The position numbers were made by a program, and so were the translations under genes. A model generated the notes under the pieces. It ran no database searches, had not been told where the DNA came from, and saw only the letters and a program-made list of their open reading frames with translations. Positions 1 to 7,468 of a DNA stretch of 12,873 nucleotides are shown here, one piece after another. Positions within the stretch are counted from its first letter, which is position 1; each line of letters begins with the position of its first letter. This DNA comes from Desulfuromonadaceae bacterium. GTDB taxonomy: Bacteria > Desulfobacterota > Desulfuromonadia > Desulfuromonadales > Geopsychrobacteraceae. The stretch is from NCBI GenBank assembly GCA_016744555.1, contig JADGED010000054.1:1-12873 (forward strand). Reading direction: 5' to 3'.

Positions 1-754
1 CATTATTTTTGACAGCATCAATGATCGCTGTCATAGCGTCTTTATCTTCAGGGTTGGGAATATGGTTGGGAAACAACCCATCTGGTTCTAAAAATTGACT
101 GCCGCAAGTGTTAGCCCCCAAAGGTTTCAATACATTATCAACGAAAAAACCACCGGCACCATTTCCTGCATCAACTACAATTTTTAAACCGGAAAGTGGG
201 GCATGGTATCCACTCCCATTCCGAATAACTTCAACTAGATGGTTACAGTAATCATCCATCAAATTTACTTTTGTAGCCGTGCTTACAGTGGTTGCAGTTA
301 ATTCGCCGGCAGTAATTGCCAAGGCTAAAATTTCACTGATATCTGGTTTTTCCAGCCCCCCAGTTTTAGTGAAAAATTTTATACCGTTGCGATTAAAAGG
401 CAGATGACTAGCCGTTAGCATCATGGCACCATCATAATTGTGGTTTTTAAAAATAGTTGACATAAACATTGCTGGCGTGGATGCAAGTCCACAGTCAAAC
501 ATATTTGTTCCTGCTGTTGCTAAACCTTGGAAAATACAAGTTTTAACTTGATCTGCTGAGATACGTGAATCGTGGCCAACGGCAATGTTTAACTGATCTA
601 TAGGGGTATTAAGTTGTTTAGCAAGCCACTGCGCAAAGGCGTAACCAATAGATCTAACAATGGGATCATGAAGTGTAACTGGTTGTCCATCGACTCCAGC
701 AATTGCTACTCCACGAATATCACTACCATTTTGTAACTTAAGCCATTTATTCAT
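1..754 (-). CDS. Alpha-D-phosphohexomutase (phosphomannomutase/phosphoglucomutase family), N-terminal part, runs off the left edge
   Basis: Interconverts hexose 1- and 6-phosphates in the cytoplasm, feeding glycogen, LPS or exopolysaccharide precursors. I translated 251 residues from ATG 754 to the window edge with no stop. Visible are HDSR (61-64) of domain 1, the phosphoserine loop TASHLPFNRNGIKFF (114-128, catalytic Ser116), and the domain 2 entry KIVVDAGNGAGG (191-202) followed by FPNHIPNPE (228-236). The metal-binding DGDxDR motif would come just beyond the edge, so completeness cannot be judged. The TASHLP loop, instead of the usual TASHNP, marks a recognised subfamily found in some bacteria and plants. 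Substrate (glucose or mannose phosphate) cannot be decided, so no symbol is given. The start has only a weak AAAGGC ribosome site, and a seven-codon frame that begins at an ATG at 764-766 overlaps it. The gene lies downstream of the helicase gene but has its own likely promoter after that gene's terminator. Confidence 0.88.
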   Translation of the reverse strand, partial: MNKWLKLQNGSDIRGVAIAGVDGQPVTLHDPIVRSIGYAFAQWLAKQLNTPIDQLNIAVGHDSRISADQVKTCIFQGLATAGTNMFDCGLASTPAMFMSTIFKNHNYDGAMMLTASHLPFNRNGIKFFTKTGGLEKPDISEILALAITAGELTATTVSTATKVNLMDDYCNHLVEVIRNGSGYHAPLSGLKIVVDAGNGAGGFFVDNVLKPLGANTCGSQFLEPDGLFPNHIPNPEDKDAMTAIIDAVKNN

Positions 755-818
755 TGTATTGCCTTTAGCATTGTTAGCGTTTTAAAGTGTGACATCGTAA
801 CAGATAAAAAACTTTTAG

Positions 819-847
819 ATAATATGGTTTTTGTGCTCAATGAACAA
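819..847 (-). promoter_or_regulatory. Probable promoter of the phosphohexomutase gene
   Basis: On the minus strand, TTGTTC (847-842) is followed after 17 bases by TATTAT (824-819), a 5/6 match to the -10 consensus. A start near 812 would give a leader of about 58 bases before ATG 754. It sits between the helicase terminator and the start codon, where a promoter is needed. The -35 match is only 3/6, so this is a prediction. Confidence 0.35.
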
Positions 848-978
848 AAGTTAAGTCTTGATGAACGCTTTTCGCCTAAGCTTGTAGGTTTATCCGTTGG
901 GGAGGAAGTTTAATCTTTCAAAGATGATTTTAAATAGGTTGGTAGGTTAGAAATAGTTTGCGGTAGGTAGCATGGTGT

Positions 979-1012
979 AAAAAAGCCCGCAACTTTGTGG
1001 CTACGGGCTTTT
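979..1012 (-). terminator. Rho-independent terminator after the DEAD-box helicase gene
   Basis: The arms AAAAGCCCG (981-989) and CGGGCTTTT (1004-1012) form a 9-bp stem with a 14-base loop. On the minus strand the stem runs into six U residues (984-979). It begins 28 bases past the helicase stop, so it closes that transcript. The stem is AT-flanked on both sides, but nothing is transcribed towards it from the left. Confidence 0.8.
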
Positions 1013-1040
1013 GCTATTTAATTTGAAATAATCGATTTTA

Positions 1041-2798
1041 TTATTTGGGATTACTTCTACGTGGCTTGGATGGTTTTCTCGAATTAGAGCCAAACTTTTT
1101 AAATCCACCTTTACCAAATTTTTTTCGTTTGGCAAATTCGTTAGTAGCTGGTCTGTTTGAACCAGTATCTGGGCTTATCTGTAGCTGCTCGTCGCAAACC
1201 CAAACGCCTTTAAGTTTGTGTATTACATCCTGTGACATGTCTTTCGGTAAGTCTACTAAACTGAAATGTTCAAACAGTTTAATTCTGCCGATGTCACTGC
1301 TGTTAATTTTACCTTCATTGCTAATCGCACCAACGATGTTCCCCGGTTCTACGCCATGAGTACGGCCAACTTCGATACGATAGGTTGTCATGTTAGCGTC
1401 GGTAGGCTTTGCACGCCGTGAATCTCTAGTGCGATCTTGTCTCTCATGGCGTTCTGGCCGAACCACTTCCTCAATTTGTTCTTCAGGATTGAGAGGGCGC
1501 TCTTTTTGCAATAAATACGCTAATGTCGCTGCAATTTTACGGTGACCGATATCGTATTCACTTTGGTATTGATCAATCAGTTCTTCAAAAAATTCCAGGT
1601 CCTCTGATTCCATGGCACTAGAAATTTGCTCTTTAAACTGGTTAATCCGCCGATTAGTGATGTCTTTCTTGCTAGGCAGGGCCATCGCTTTAATCGGTTG
1701 GCGAGTTGCTCTTTCGATAGCGGCAAGCATCCTTCTTTCTCGTGGAGCAACAAATAAGATCGCTTTACCTTCACGCCCAGCTCGTCCAGTTCGGCCAATA
1801 CGGTGAACATAAGCTTCAGTATCGTAAGGAATATCGTAATTAACAACGTGGCTGATCCGTTTAACATCAAGACCACGTGCGGCAACGTCGGTTGCAACGA
1901 CGATATCAAGGGAACCGTCTTTAAGTCGATCGACGGTTTTCTCTCGTAACATCTGGGTCATGTCACCGTTTAATGCGGCACTAGAAAAACCCCGAGCCTC
2001 AAGTTTCTCGGCCAGCTCAACGGTAGATACCTTTGTCCGTACAAAGATCAACATGCCGTCAATTTCTTCAGCTTCGAGAATTCTGGTAAGGGCATCCAGC
2101 TTGTGAAGCCCTTTAACTTGCCAAAAACGTTGTGAAATTCTGTCAACGGTAGAAGTTTTACTCTTGATTCTGATTTCTATTGGGTCGCGCAAATGCTTAC
2201 GAGCAACAGACAAAACCTCTTTCGGCATAGTAGCAGAAAATAGGGCAGTTTGATGGTCTTCTGGAGCATGTGAAATTATTTGTTCAACCTCTTCGATAAA
2301 GCCCATCTTTAACATCTCGTCGGCTTCGTCTATAACGATACAGCTCAGTTTATCGAGCTTAAGAGTACCCCGGCGTAAGTGGTCTTGAATACGGCCTGGA
2401 GTACCAACTACCGCTTGAACTCCACGACTAAGCTGACGCAATTGTTGCCCCATGTTTTGACCACCATAGACAGGCAGTACTTGAAACCCTTTAAGGTGAC
2501 GGGAGTAAGTTTGCATCGCCTCGGCAACTTGTAGAGCCAGTTCACGAGTAGGGGTTAATACTAATATTTGTGGGGCTTTTAATTTCGGATTAAGACGACT
2601 TAGCAGCGGCAATGAAAAAGCTGCCGTTTTGCCGGTGCCTGTTTGTGCTTGCCCAAGTAGATCACGCCCTTCTAGTAGTGGCGGAATACTCTGGGTTTGA
2701 ATTGGCGTTGGGGTTTCGTAGCCAATTTCGTTGATTACTTTAAAAACTGAAGGATCTAGATTGAGATCCTTAAATGATGGGCCGTTTTCTTCTGACAT
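1041..2798 (-). CDS. deaD: DEAD-box ATP-dependent RNA helicase, DeaD/CsdA type
   Basis: Unwinds RNA duplexes using ATP. In this family the roles are ribosome assembly, mRNA turnover and growth in the cold. All core motifs are present in 585 residues: Q motif GYETPTPIQ (26-34), motif I AQTGTGKT (51-58), Ia PTRELALQ (83-90), TPGR (133-136), II DEAD (157-160), III SAT (188-190), ARGLDV (307-312) and VI HRIGRTGRAG (332-341). A linker rich in Arg/Glu (about 435-470) leads to a DbpA-type RNA-binding domain (about 472-542), then a basic Lys/Gly/Phe/Arg tail (557-585), as in CsdA/DeaD rather than RhlE or SrmB. Start ATG 2798 has AGGA about 7 bases upstream. It lies 86 bases after the RND gene with no clear terminator between, so it may be partly co-transcribed with it. 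A terminator follows it. The family assignment is firm; the cold-shock role is inferred. Confidence 0.93.
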   Translation of the reverse strand: MSEENGPSFKDLNLDPSVFKVINEIGYETPTPIQTQSIPPLLEGRDLLGQAQTGTGKTAAFSLPLLSRLNPKLKAPQILVLTPTRELALQVAEAMQTYSRHLKGFQVLPVYGGQNMGQQLRQLSRGVQAVVGTPGRIQDHLRRGTLKLDKLSCIVIDEADEMLKMGFIEEVEQIISHAPEDHQTALFSATMPKEVLSVARKHLRDPIEIRIKSKTSTVDRISQRFWQVKGLHKLDALTRILEAEEIDGMLIFVRTKVSTVELAEKLEARGFSSAALNGDMTQMLREKTVDRLKDGSLDIVVATDVAARGLDVKRISHVVNYDIPYDTEAYVHRIGRTGRAGREGKAILFVAPRERRMLAAIERATRQPIKAMALPSKKDITNRRINQFKEQISSAMESEDLEFFEELIDQYQSEYDIGHRKIAATLAYLLQKERPLNPEEQIEEVVRPERHERQDRTRDSRRAKPTDANMTTYRIEVGRTHGVEPGNIVGAISNEGKINSSDIGRIKLFEHFSLVDLPKDMSQDVIHKLKGVWVCDEQLQISPDTGSNRPATNEFAKRKKFGKGGFKKFGSNSRKPSKPRRSNPK

Positions 2799-2884
2799 AT
2801 TTTTCCTGTTGATCGTATAAAAAGTGATTTTAGCTAAAAGATGCGCACAATAGCCTACTTAGCGTTTTTGTGCTAGCAGTAAAT

Positions 2885-5383
2885 TTAGTTTTTACCTTTC
2901 CAAACTATCAATAACAGCGGCAATAGGGTCAAATTAGCAAACATAGCAATCAACATTGCTAATCCGGTGAATAAGCCGAAATAGATTGTTGGAATAAAGT
3001 TTGACAGAGTAAGGATTGAGAACCCAATAATTATGGTTACTGAGGTGTAATACATGGCGCGGCCAATACTATTGTGGCAACGTTTCATTGCAGCTAAATA
3101 ATCGCCGTCAACAGTGATTTCCTCGTTGAAACGATGGACGTAATGGATGGTATCATCGACAGCTATACCGATGGTTATTGCTGCAATAGTAATGGTCATA
3201 ATGTCGAGTGGGATATTAAGAAGTCCCATTAATCCAAGCACCATTCCAGCTGAAATCATGTTGGGGATTATGGAGATAAGCGCCAAGCGTAATGACCGAA
3301 ATTGGATAAAGAACATTACCATGATGACGAGAAAAACAACTCCAATGGTCATGATTTGCGAACTAAACAAACTTTGCAGTACGTTGTTGTAGAGTACAAA
3401 CATCCCGGTAAGGTGGATTTGTTCTGGTTTGATTTGAAACTTTTCGGTTAGATCGGTGCGGATCTTATTCAGTAACGACGCACGTCGTAAGTCGGGATGA
3501 GAATCGATTACCCTAATGGAGAAGCGGACTTGATTGCCATCTTCCGTCATGTAGGGTTTAAATAGTGCAGCGTTAATTACTTCAGGTAGCTTTTTATGTA
3601 TAACCGCTAAAGTAATGTTGTCGAGTGGAACATCGTCATTAAGCTGTTCCATCATCGTTAGTGTGGTTGCCATCGACAAGACTTTACCGGTTTCTGGTAA
3701 CTCATCTAGGTAATTATGGATTTTTTTCAGGTTGTCAATTTGGTAGCTGTTGTACCAATAACTGCTACCAGAAAGGCCAGCGTCAGCCTCTTCATCATTA
3801 AAAAAATCGTCAGCAAATGGATCGTCTTCAGCTGCTTCTGCCTCGTTTGCTTGACTGGTTAAGAAGTCTGGATCGGCATCAATAATGACATCTAAAGGAG
3901 TTGTACCACCAAGTTGACGATCGATTAATTCCATCCCTTGAAAAATCTCTGTAGTCGGCTTGAAATAATCTATAAAGCGATTTTCAACTGTTAGTTTACT
4001 TATCCCAACAAGACTTATGATTGCGAGGATGGCAAAGGTCAGTAGCGTTAGTTTGCCTCTATTTTCTACCCAATTAGCACAAGATCTGGTTAGTACCCCA
4101 GTAATGTCAAAACGAGGAGTAAATCTGGTTGTTCCATTGTGGAGCATCAGTCCTGCTGGGAAAACAAGGAATGAAATTAATAGTGCAAAGCAAACTCCGA
4201 TTGCCATCATCCAACCAAAGTCAATAACTGGGCGAATATCGCAAGTGATTAGTGAGGCAAATGCGACAATCGTTGTTAGAGCAGTGTATATACTTGCTAT
4301 CGCCTTGCTTCTTACCATCTCTTTGACCATGGTAGCATGATCTGCACCAGGCATTTCGTCGTAGAGTTCGTTATAGCGGACGATTAAGTGGACACACAGT
4401 GATAGGGTTATGATTAGTACCAGAGAAGTAAAATTGGACGAAACTACAGTTACTTTCCAACCGACTATGCCAAGAAAACCAAACATAAATAGCACTGCAG
4501 CGAAACAACATGCCATCGGTAGAACGACCCAGCGGATGCGGCGAAAAATTAAAAATAGCATTGAAACAAGAAATAATAGGACTCCAATGCCAAAGGCAGC
4601 CAAGTCATGTCGAATAAATTCAATCATGTCGGCCACGATCATTGGTACCCCACCAAGGAATAACTCGCCGCTCTGCTGGTGTTGTTTCATTATTGTACGA
4701 ATTGTAGCGATATCAGTCGCTTCTTGGTCGGCTACCAAACGACTATAGGCGGCAAAATTTTCACTAGCTACTTGTAACTTACTAGTATCTTCTGGGGATA
4801 GTTGGGCAAGAAACTGTTTTTCTCGGAGCTGGGTTCTCTGCTGTAACAAGGAATGATACTTTTGGTCACGTTTTAGCAGTACTTGGATTGCTGTAGTTTT
4901 ACCATCGGGGCTGACCAGCATATTTTTATAAAATGGGCTGGTTTTGAATTCTTGACGCACAAGTTCAATATCAATGTCTGGATTTTCTAGGGTATTGATA
5001 CCATCACTAAGGTCACCAAGGCTCAGTCTGGGACTATCGATTAAGGGGACATCGAGAATACTAAGAACTGAATCTACGCGTTTAACCTCTAGGAGGCTGT
5101 CGCGTAATTTTCTTAAATCACCCAGTGTTTCGGCCGCATATAGATCTGCTTTTGGGCTATAGCTTATGACTAAATAATCGGCGGTGCCGTAGGTAACGTT
5201 GCTACTGCGAAAATATTTTAGATCTTGATCGTTCTCGAGCAGTAAGGAGTCAGCAGAAGCATCAAGGTGAAAGTTTTTGGCAAACGTACCAACAGTGAGA
5301 ACTAAAATAAACATCATGATGATGGTAATAACTGGATGTCGCAAAATTAAACGATCGTAAAGTTTTAGTAATGTGTTGGTCAT
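2885..5383 (-). CDS. RND-superfamily (MMPL/Patched-like) membrane exporter
   Basis: A predicted inner-membrane, proton-driven transporter of the RND/MMPL class; the substrate is unknown. From ATG 5383 it has 832 residues (the longer 857-residue reading from ATG 5458 is numbered here). The layout is the two-fold RND repeat: helix 42-60, periplasmic loop to about 288, five helices between 289 and 438, then helix 466-486, a second loop to about 700, and five helices 701-853. The conserved GIAVDDTIHYVHRF (764-777) in the fourth helix of the second half is the family signature. I prefer ATG 5383 because GGA lies 6 bases upstream. The 25 extra residues from ATG 5458 are non-hydrophobic, have no ribosome site and begin next to the fumarase terminator. 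An acidic stretch (about 535-560, rich in Glu/Asp) interrupts the second loop. No membrane-fusion protein or outer-membrane channel gene is adjacent, which fits MMPL/HpnN-like exporters acting on lipids rather than tripartite drug pumps, but that is inference. Confidence 0.85.
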   Translation of the reverse strand: MTNTLLKLYDRLILRHPVITIIMMFILVLTVGTFAKNFHLDASADSLLLENDQDLKYFRSSNVTYGTADYLVISYSPKADLYAAETLGDLRKLRDSLLEVKRVDSVLSILDVPLIDSPRLSLGDLSDGINTLENPDIDIELVRQEFKTSPFYKNMLVSPDGKTTAIQVLLKRDQKYHSLLQQRTQLREKQFLAQLSPEDTSKLQVASENFAAYSRLVADQEATDIATIRTIMKQHQQSGELFLGGVPMIVADMIEFIRHDLAAFGIGVLLFLVSMLFLIFRRIRWVVLPMACCFAAVLFMFGFLGIVGWKVTVVSSNFTSLVLIITLSLCVHLIVRYNELYDEMPGADHATMVKEMVRSKAIASIYTALTTIVAFASLITCDIRPVIDFGWMMAIGVCFALLISFLVFPAGLMLHNGTTRFTPRFDITGVLTRSCANWVENRGKLTLLTFAILAIISLVGISKLTVENRFIDYFKPTTEIFQGMELIDRQLGGTTPLDVIIDADPDFLTSQANEAEAAEDDPFADDFFNDEEADAGLSGSSYWYNSYQIDNLKKIHNYLDELPETGKVLSMATTLTMMEQLNDDVPLDNITLAVIHKKLPEVINAALFKPYMTEDGNQVRFSIRVIDSHPDLRRASLLNKIRTDLTEKFQIKPEQIHLTGMFVLYNNVLQSLFSSQIMTIGVVFLVIMVMFFIQFRSLRLALISIIPNMISAGMVLGLMGLLNIPLDIMTITIAAITIGIAVDDTIHYVHRFNEEITVDGDYLAAMKRCHNSIGRAMYYTSVTIIIGFSILTLSNFIPTIYFGLFTGLAMLIAMFANLTLLPLLLIVWKGKN

Positions 5384-5471
5384 GTAGGTTCCATAATTTA
5401 GTGAAAGTTTAAGAACGTTCAGGTTTGTTGTTAGCTGTGTAGTTGAATAATTACCCATTTTAACACAAAAG

Positions 5472-5501
5472 AAAAGCCCCGGTTAAATAACCGAGGCTTT
5501 T
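5472..5501 (-). terminator. Rho-independent terminator after the fumarase gene
   Basis: Arms 5472-5484 and 5489-5501 form a 13-bp stem closed by the four-base loop 5485-5488. The single mismatch seen on the plus strand (C5479/A5494) becomes a G-U pair in the minus-strand RNA, so the hairpin is complete only in the fumarase transcript. It is followed by TTTTCTTTT. It starts about 29 bases past the fumarase stop and separates that gene from the RND gene. Confidence 0.9.
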
Positions 5502-5529
5502 CGTGAGCAATTTATGTAGTTATAATTAA

Positions 5530-7149
5530 TTACATACCGAGTTTCTTAAAGAAATCGTTGCCTTTATCATCAACCAGAACGAATGCTGGGAAGTTTTCAA
5601 CTTCAATCTTCCATACTGCTTCCATTCCTAATTCTTCAAAGTCTAGACACTCAACTTTTTTGATGTTTTCTTCGGCCAAAATAGCAGCAGGGCCACCGAT
5701 TGAACCAAGGTAGAAACCACCATGCTTACCGCAAGCGTCAGTAACTTGTTGGCTACGATTACCTTTAGCAATCATGACCATTGATCCGCCGTTAGCTTGG
5801 AGTAGATCAACATAGCTATCCATTCTGCCAGCTGTTGTAGGGCCGAAAGAACCAGAGGCTTTGCCTGTTGGTGTTTTAGCTGGTCCAGCATAGTAAATAG
5901 GGTGTTTCTTTAGGTAGTCAGGAAGCTCTTTGCCGCTATCAAGGATTTCCTTGAATTTAGAGTGGGCAATGTCGCGGCCAACAATGATAGTACCTTTTAG
6001 ACGCAAAGGTGATCCAACTTCAAGCTTGGTTAGTTGAGCCAGAATTTCTTCCATTGGTACGTCTAGATCAATTTCAGTGCCAAGGCTTTTTTGGGTGCGA
6101 AGCTCTTCAGGGATTACACGTCCTGGATTACGATCCATCTCTTCAACGAAAAGGCCGTCTTTAGTAATTTTAGCTTTGATATTGCGGTCAGCTGAACATG
6201 ATACTGCCATGCCGACTGGGCAAGAAGCGCCGTGGCGAGGTAGGCGGATAATGCGCACATCGTGAGCAAAATACTTACCACCAAATTGAGCGCCAATACC
6301 AAGATCTTGAGCCATCTTCAGAACTTTTTCCTCTAGCTCAATATCGCGGAATGCTTGACCGTGATCGTTGCCTTCAGTTGGTAGCTCATCTAAGTAGCGA
6401 GCAGTAGCTAGCTTGACAGTTTTCATGCAAGCATCAGCTGAAGTGCCACCAATGACAAATGCTAAGTGGTAAGGAGGGCAGGCTGCAGTACCTATGGTTT
6501 TCATTTTTTGCAGCAAAAATTCCTCTAGCTTTTCTGGATTGAGTAGAGCCTTGGTCTCCTGAAAAAGCATAGATTTGTTTGCTGAACCACCGCCTTTAGC
6601 AATGAATAAAAATTTAAAAGCATCACCTTCGGTAGCGTACATGTCGATCTGTGCTGGAAGGTTGGTGCCGGTATTCTTTTCTTTGTACATATCCAGGGCT
6701 ACGGTTTGGCTGTAGCGCAAGTTTTCTTCAGTGTAGGTTTTAAACACGCCAGCAGAAATCTGCTCAGCATCGTTAGCACCGGTCCAGACTTGTTGCCCTT
6801 TTTTAGCAACAACTGTAGCAGTTCCTGTATCTTGGCAGAGGGGAAGTTCAAATAGCGCTGAAATCTCAGCATTACGCAAAAACGCCATGGCGACGCCCTT
6901 GTCGTTATCTGATGCTTCTGGATCTTCAAGAATTTTAGCAACTTGATCGTTGTGGCTTGGGCGCAATAAGAATGAAACGTCACGCATTGCAGTATTTGAC
7001 AATACTTTGATCGCTTCTGGATCAACTTTGAGGATGTCCTTACCGTCAAAGCTATCAACGCTAACGTATTTTTCAGAACCTTCAATTTTGTAGTACTTAG
7101 TTGGGTCTGGACCCAGAGGCATTGGATCCTGATACTTGAAATCTGGCAT
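5530..7149 (-). CDS. fumA: Fumarate hydratase class I, [4Fe-4S], single chain
   Basis: Catalyses reversible hydration of fumarate to L-malate in the cytosolic TCA cycle, or its reverse in anaerobes respiring or producing fumarate. The 539-residue length matches fused class I fumarases such as E. coli FumA/FumB (about 548). The N-terminal alpha domain and C-terminal beta domain are both complete. The three cluster cysteines are Cys105 (LCQDTGT), Cys224 (AACPPYH) and Cys318 (VSCSADR). Their spacing, 119 then 94 residues, equals that of the Leishmania class I enzyme as I recall it. The beta domain has the PTGKASGSFGPTTAGRMDSY signature (427-446) and KGNRS (462-466). Start ATG 7149 is fixed by AAGGAG 7 bases upstream. 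The gene is alone in its transcript, with a near-consensus promoter and a strong terminator. Its oxygen-labile cluster fits the anaerobic setting and makes it a likely client of the Fe-S genes across the divergent promoter. Confidence 0.96.
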   Translation of the reverse strand: MPDFKYQDPMPLGPDPTKYYKIEGSEKYVSVDSFDGKDILKVDPEAIKVLSNTAMRDVSFLLRPSHNDQVAKILEDPEASDNDKGVAMAFLRNAEISALFELPLCQDTGTATVVAKKGQQVWTGANDAEQISAGVFKTYTEENLRYSQTVALDMYKEKNTGTNLPAQIDMYATEGDAFKFLFIAKGGGSANKSMLFQETKALLNPEKLEEFLLQKMKTIGTAACPPYHLAFVIGGTSADACMKTVKLATARYLDELPTEGNDHGQAFRDIELEEKVLKMAQDLGIGAQFGGKYFAHDVRIIRLPRHGASCPVGMAVSCSADRNIKAKITKDGLFVEEMDRNPGRVIPEELRTQKSLGTEIDLDVPMEEILAQLTKLEVGSPLRLKGTIIVGRDIAHSKFKEILDSGKELPDYLKKHPIYYAGPAKTPTGKASGSFGPTTAGRMDSYVDLLQANGGSMVMIAKGNRSQQVTDACGKHGGFYLGSIGGPAAILAEENIKKVECLDFEELGMEAVWKIEVENFPAFVLVDDKGNDFFKKLGM

Positions 7150-7213
7150 CGTTTCACTCCTTGTGGGGATTAGAATAATGGATCATGTAATTAAAATTGA
7201 TAAAAACGCATGC

Positions 7214-7242
7214 ATTATAGGAGATAATGTTTCTGTTGTCGA
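7214..7242 (-). promoter_or_regulatory. Promoter of the fumarase gene
   Basis: On the minus strand TCGACA (7242-7237, 5/6 match) is followed after exactly 17 bases by a perfect TATAAT (7219-7214). A start near 7207 gives a leader of about 57 bases before ATG 7149. The inverted repeat GTTGT (7235-7239) / ACAAC (7249-7253) lies across the -35 box and could be an operator. Confidence 0.7.
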
Positions 7243-7297
7243 CTGCTAACAACGGTAAAAATATGTAAATTCAATTTTATTGCGTTTTCTTAAAATA

Positions 7298-7345
7298 ATA
7301 CCTGACTAATTCGTTTGATTATAATTGACAGATTTAGTCGGGTAT
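7298..7345 (+). promoter_or_regulatory. Two tandem type 1 IscR operators upstream of cysE-iscR-nifS-nifU
   Basis: Two 25-base sites overlap by two bases. The known type 1 site has left half ATASYTGACT, a five-base middle RWWWY and right half AGTCRRSTAT. Site B (7321-7345) reads ATAATTGACA, GATTT, AGTCGGGTAT and matches 23 of 25 positions by my count. Site A (7298-7322) has a perfect left half ATACCTGACT and a degenerate right half, 21 of 25. Site B covers the -35 box and the spacer of the cysE promoter, so bound [2Fe-2S]-IscR would block RNA polymerase. IscR is encoded second in this operon, and paired sites are the arrangement known at the E. coli iscR promoter. The consensus is from memory; binding itself is inferred. 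Confidence 0.8.
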
Positions 7346-7353
7346 GATAAATC
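7325..7353 (+). promoter_or_regulatory. Promoter of the cysE-iscR-nifS-nifU operon
   Basis: A perfect -35 TTGACA (7325-7330) is followed after 17 bases by the -10 TAAATC (7348-7353), which carries the extended TGN element at 7345-7347. Transcription would begin near 7360, leaving a leader of about 110 bases before cysE in which I see no riboswitch or attenuator. TATAAT at 7320-7325 is a second candidate -10, but nothing resembling a -35 lies at the right distance. Confidence 0.6.
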
Positions 7354-7468
7354 ATATATAAAAGTTGGGGTCAGTGGTAAAAAATTACATTTATTGTTTG
7401 ATAGTTGATCCTTTTAATGGAATTTTAATTAAGAGCTTAAACCGATTAATCTGGAGGCAGTAGTTAAT

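Larger units (their letters stand above)
755..1040. other. Intergenic stretch between helicase end and phosphohexomutase start
   Basis: This 286-base gap holds the helicase terminator (979-1012) and a likely promoter for the phosphohexomutase (819-847). On the plus strand the frame 737-913 stays open and ends in a plausible-looking 29-residue tail from ATG 824. It has no ribosome site, overlaps the promoter and resembles nothing I know, so I do not call it a gene. I see no RNA gene or repeat here. Confidence 0.6.
7150..7468. other. Divergent intergenic region, fumarase to the left and cysE operon to the right
   Basis: These 319 bases hold no coding frame worth calling. From left to right they contain the fumarase ribosome site and leader, the fumarase promoter (7214-7242) with a small inverted repeat, an AT-rich spacer (about 7255-7297), the two IscR boxes (7298-7345) with the operon promoter, and the cysE leader ending in GGAGG (7453-7457). 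Confidence 0.7.

Noticed and set aside
1045..1359. 104-residue plus-strand frame opposite the helicase C-terminus
   Set aside because: Antisense shadow of the helicase gene with no ribosome site or recognisable motif.
2845..2873. Stem GCACAA/TTGTGC with a 17-base loop between the RND and helicase genes
   Set aside because: Only 6 bp around a long loop and no T run on either strand, so it is not a convincing terminator or RNA element.
6699..7157. 152-residue minus-strand frame overlapping the fumarase gene
   Set aside because: It is a shadow in another frame of the well-supported fumarase and resembles no known protein.
7360..7468. Possible riboswitch or attenuator in the cysE leader
   Set aside because: The roughly 110-base leader is AT-rich, with no stable hairpin, T run or conserved riboswitch core that I can see.
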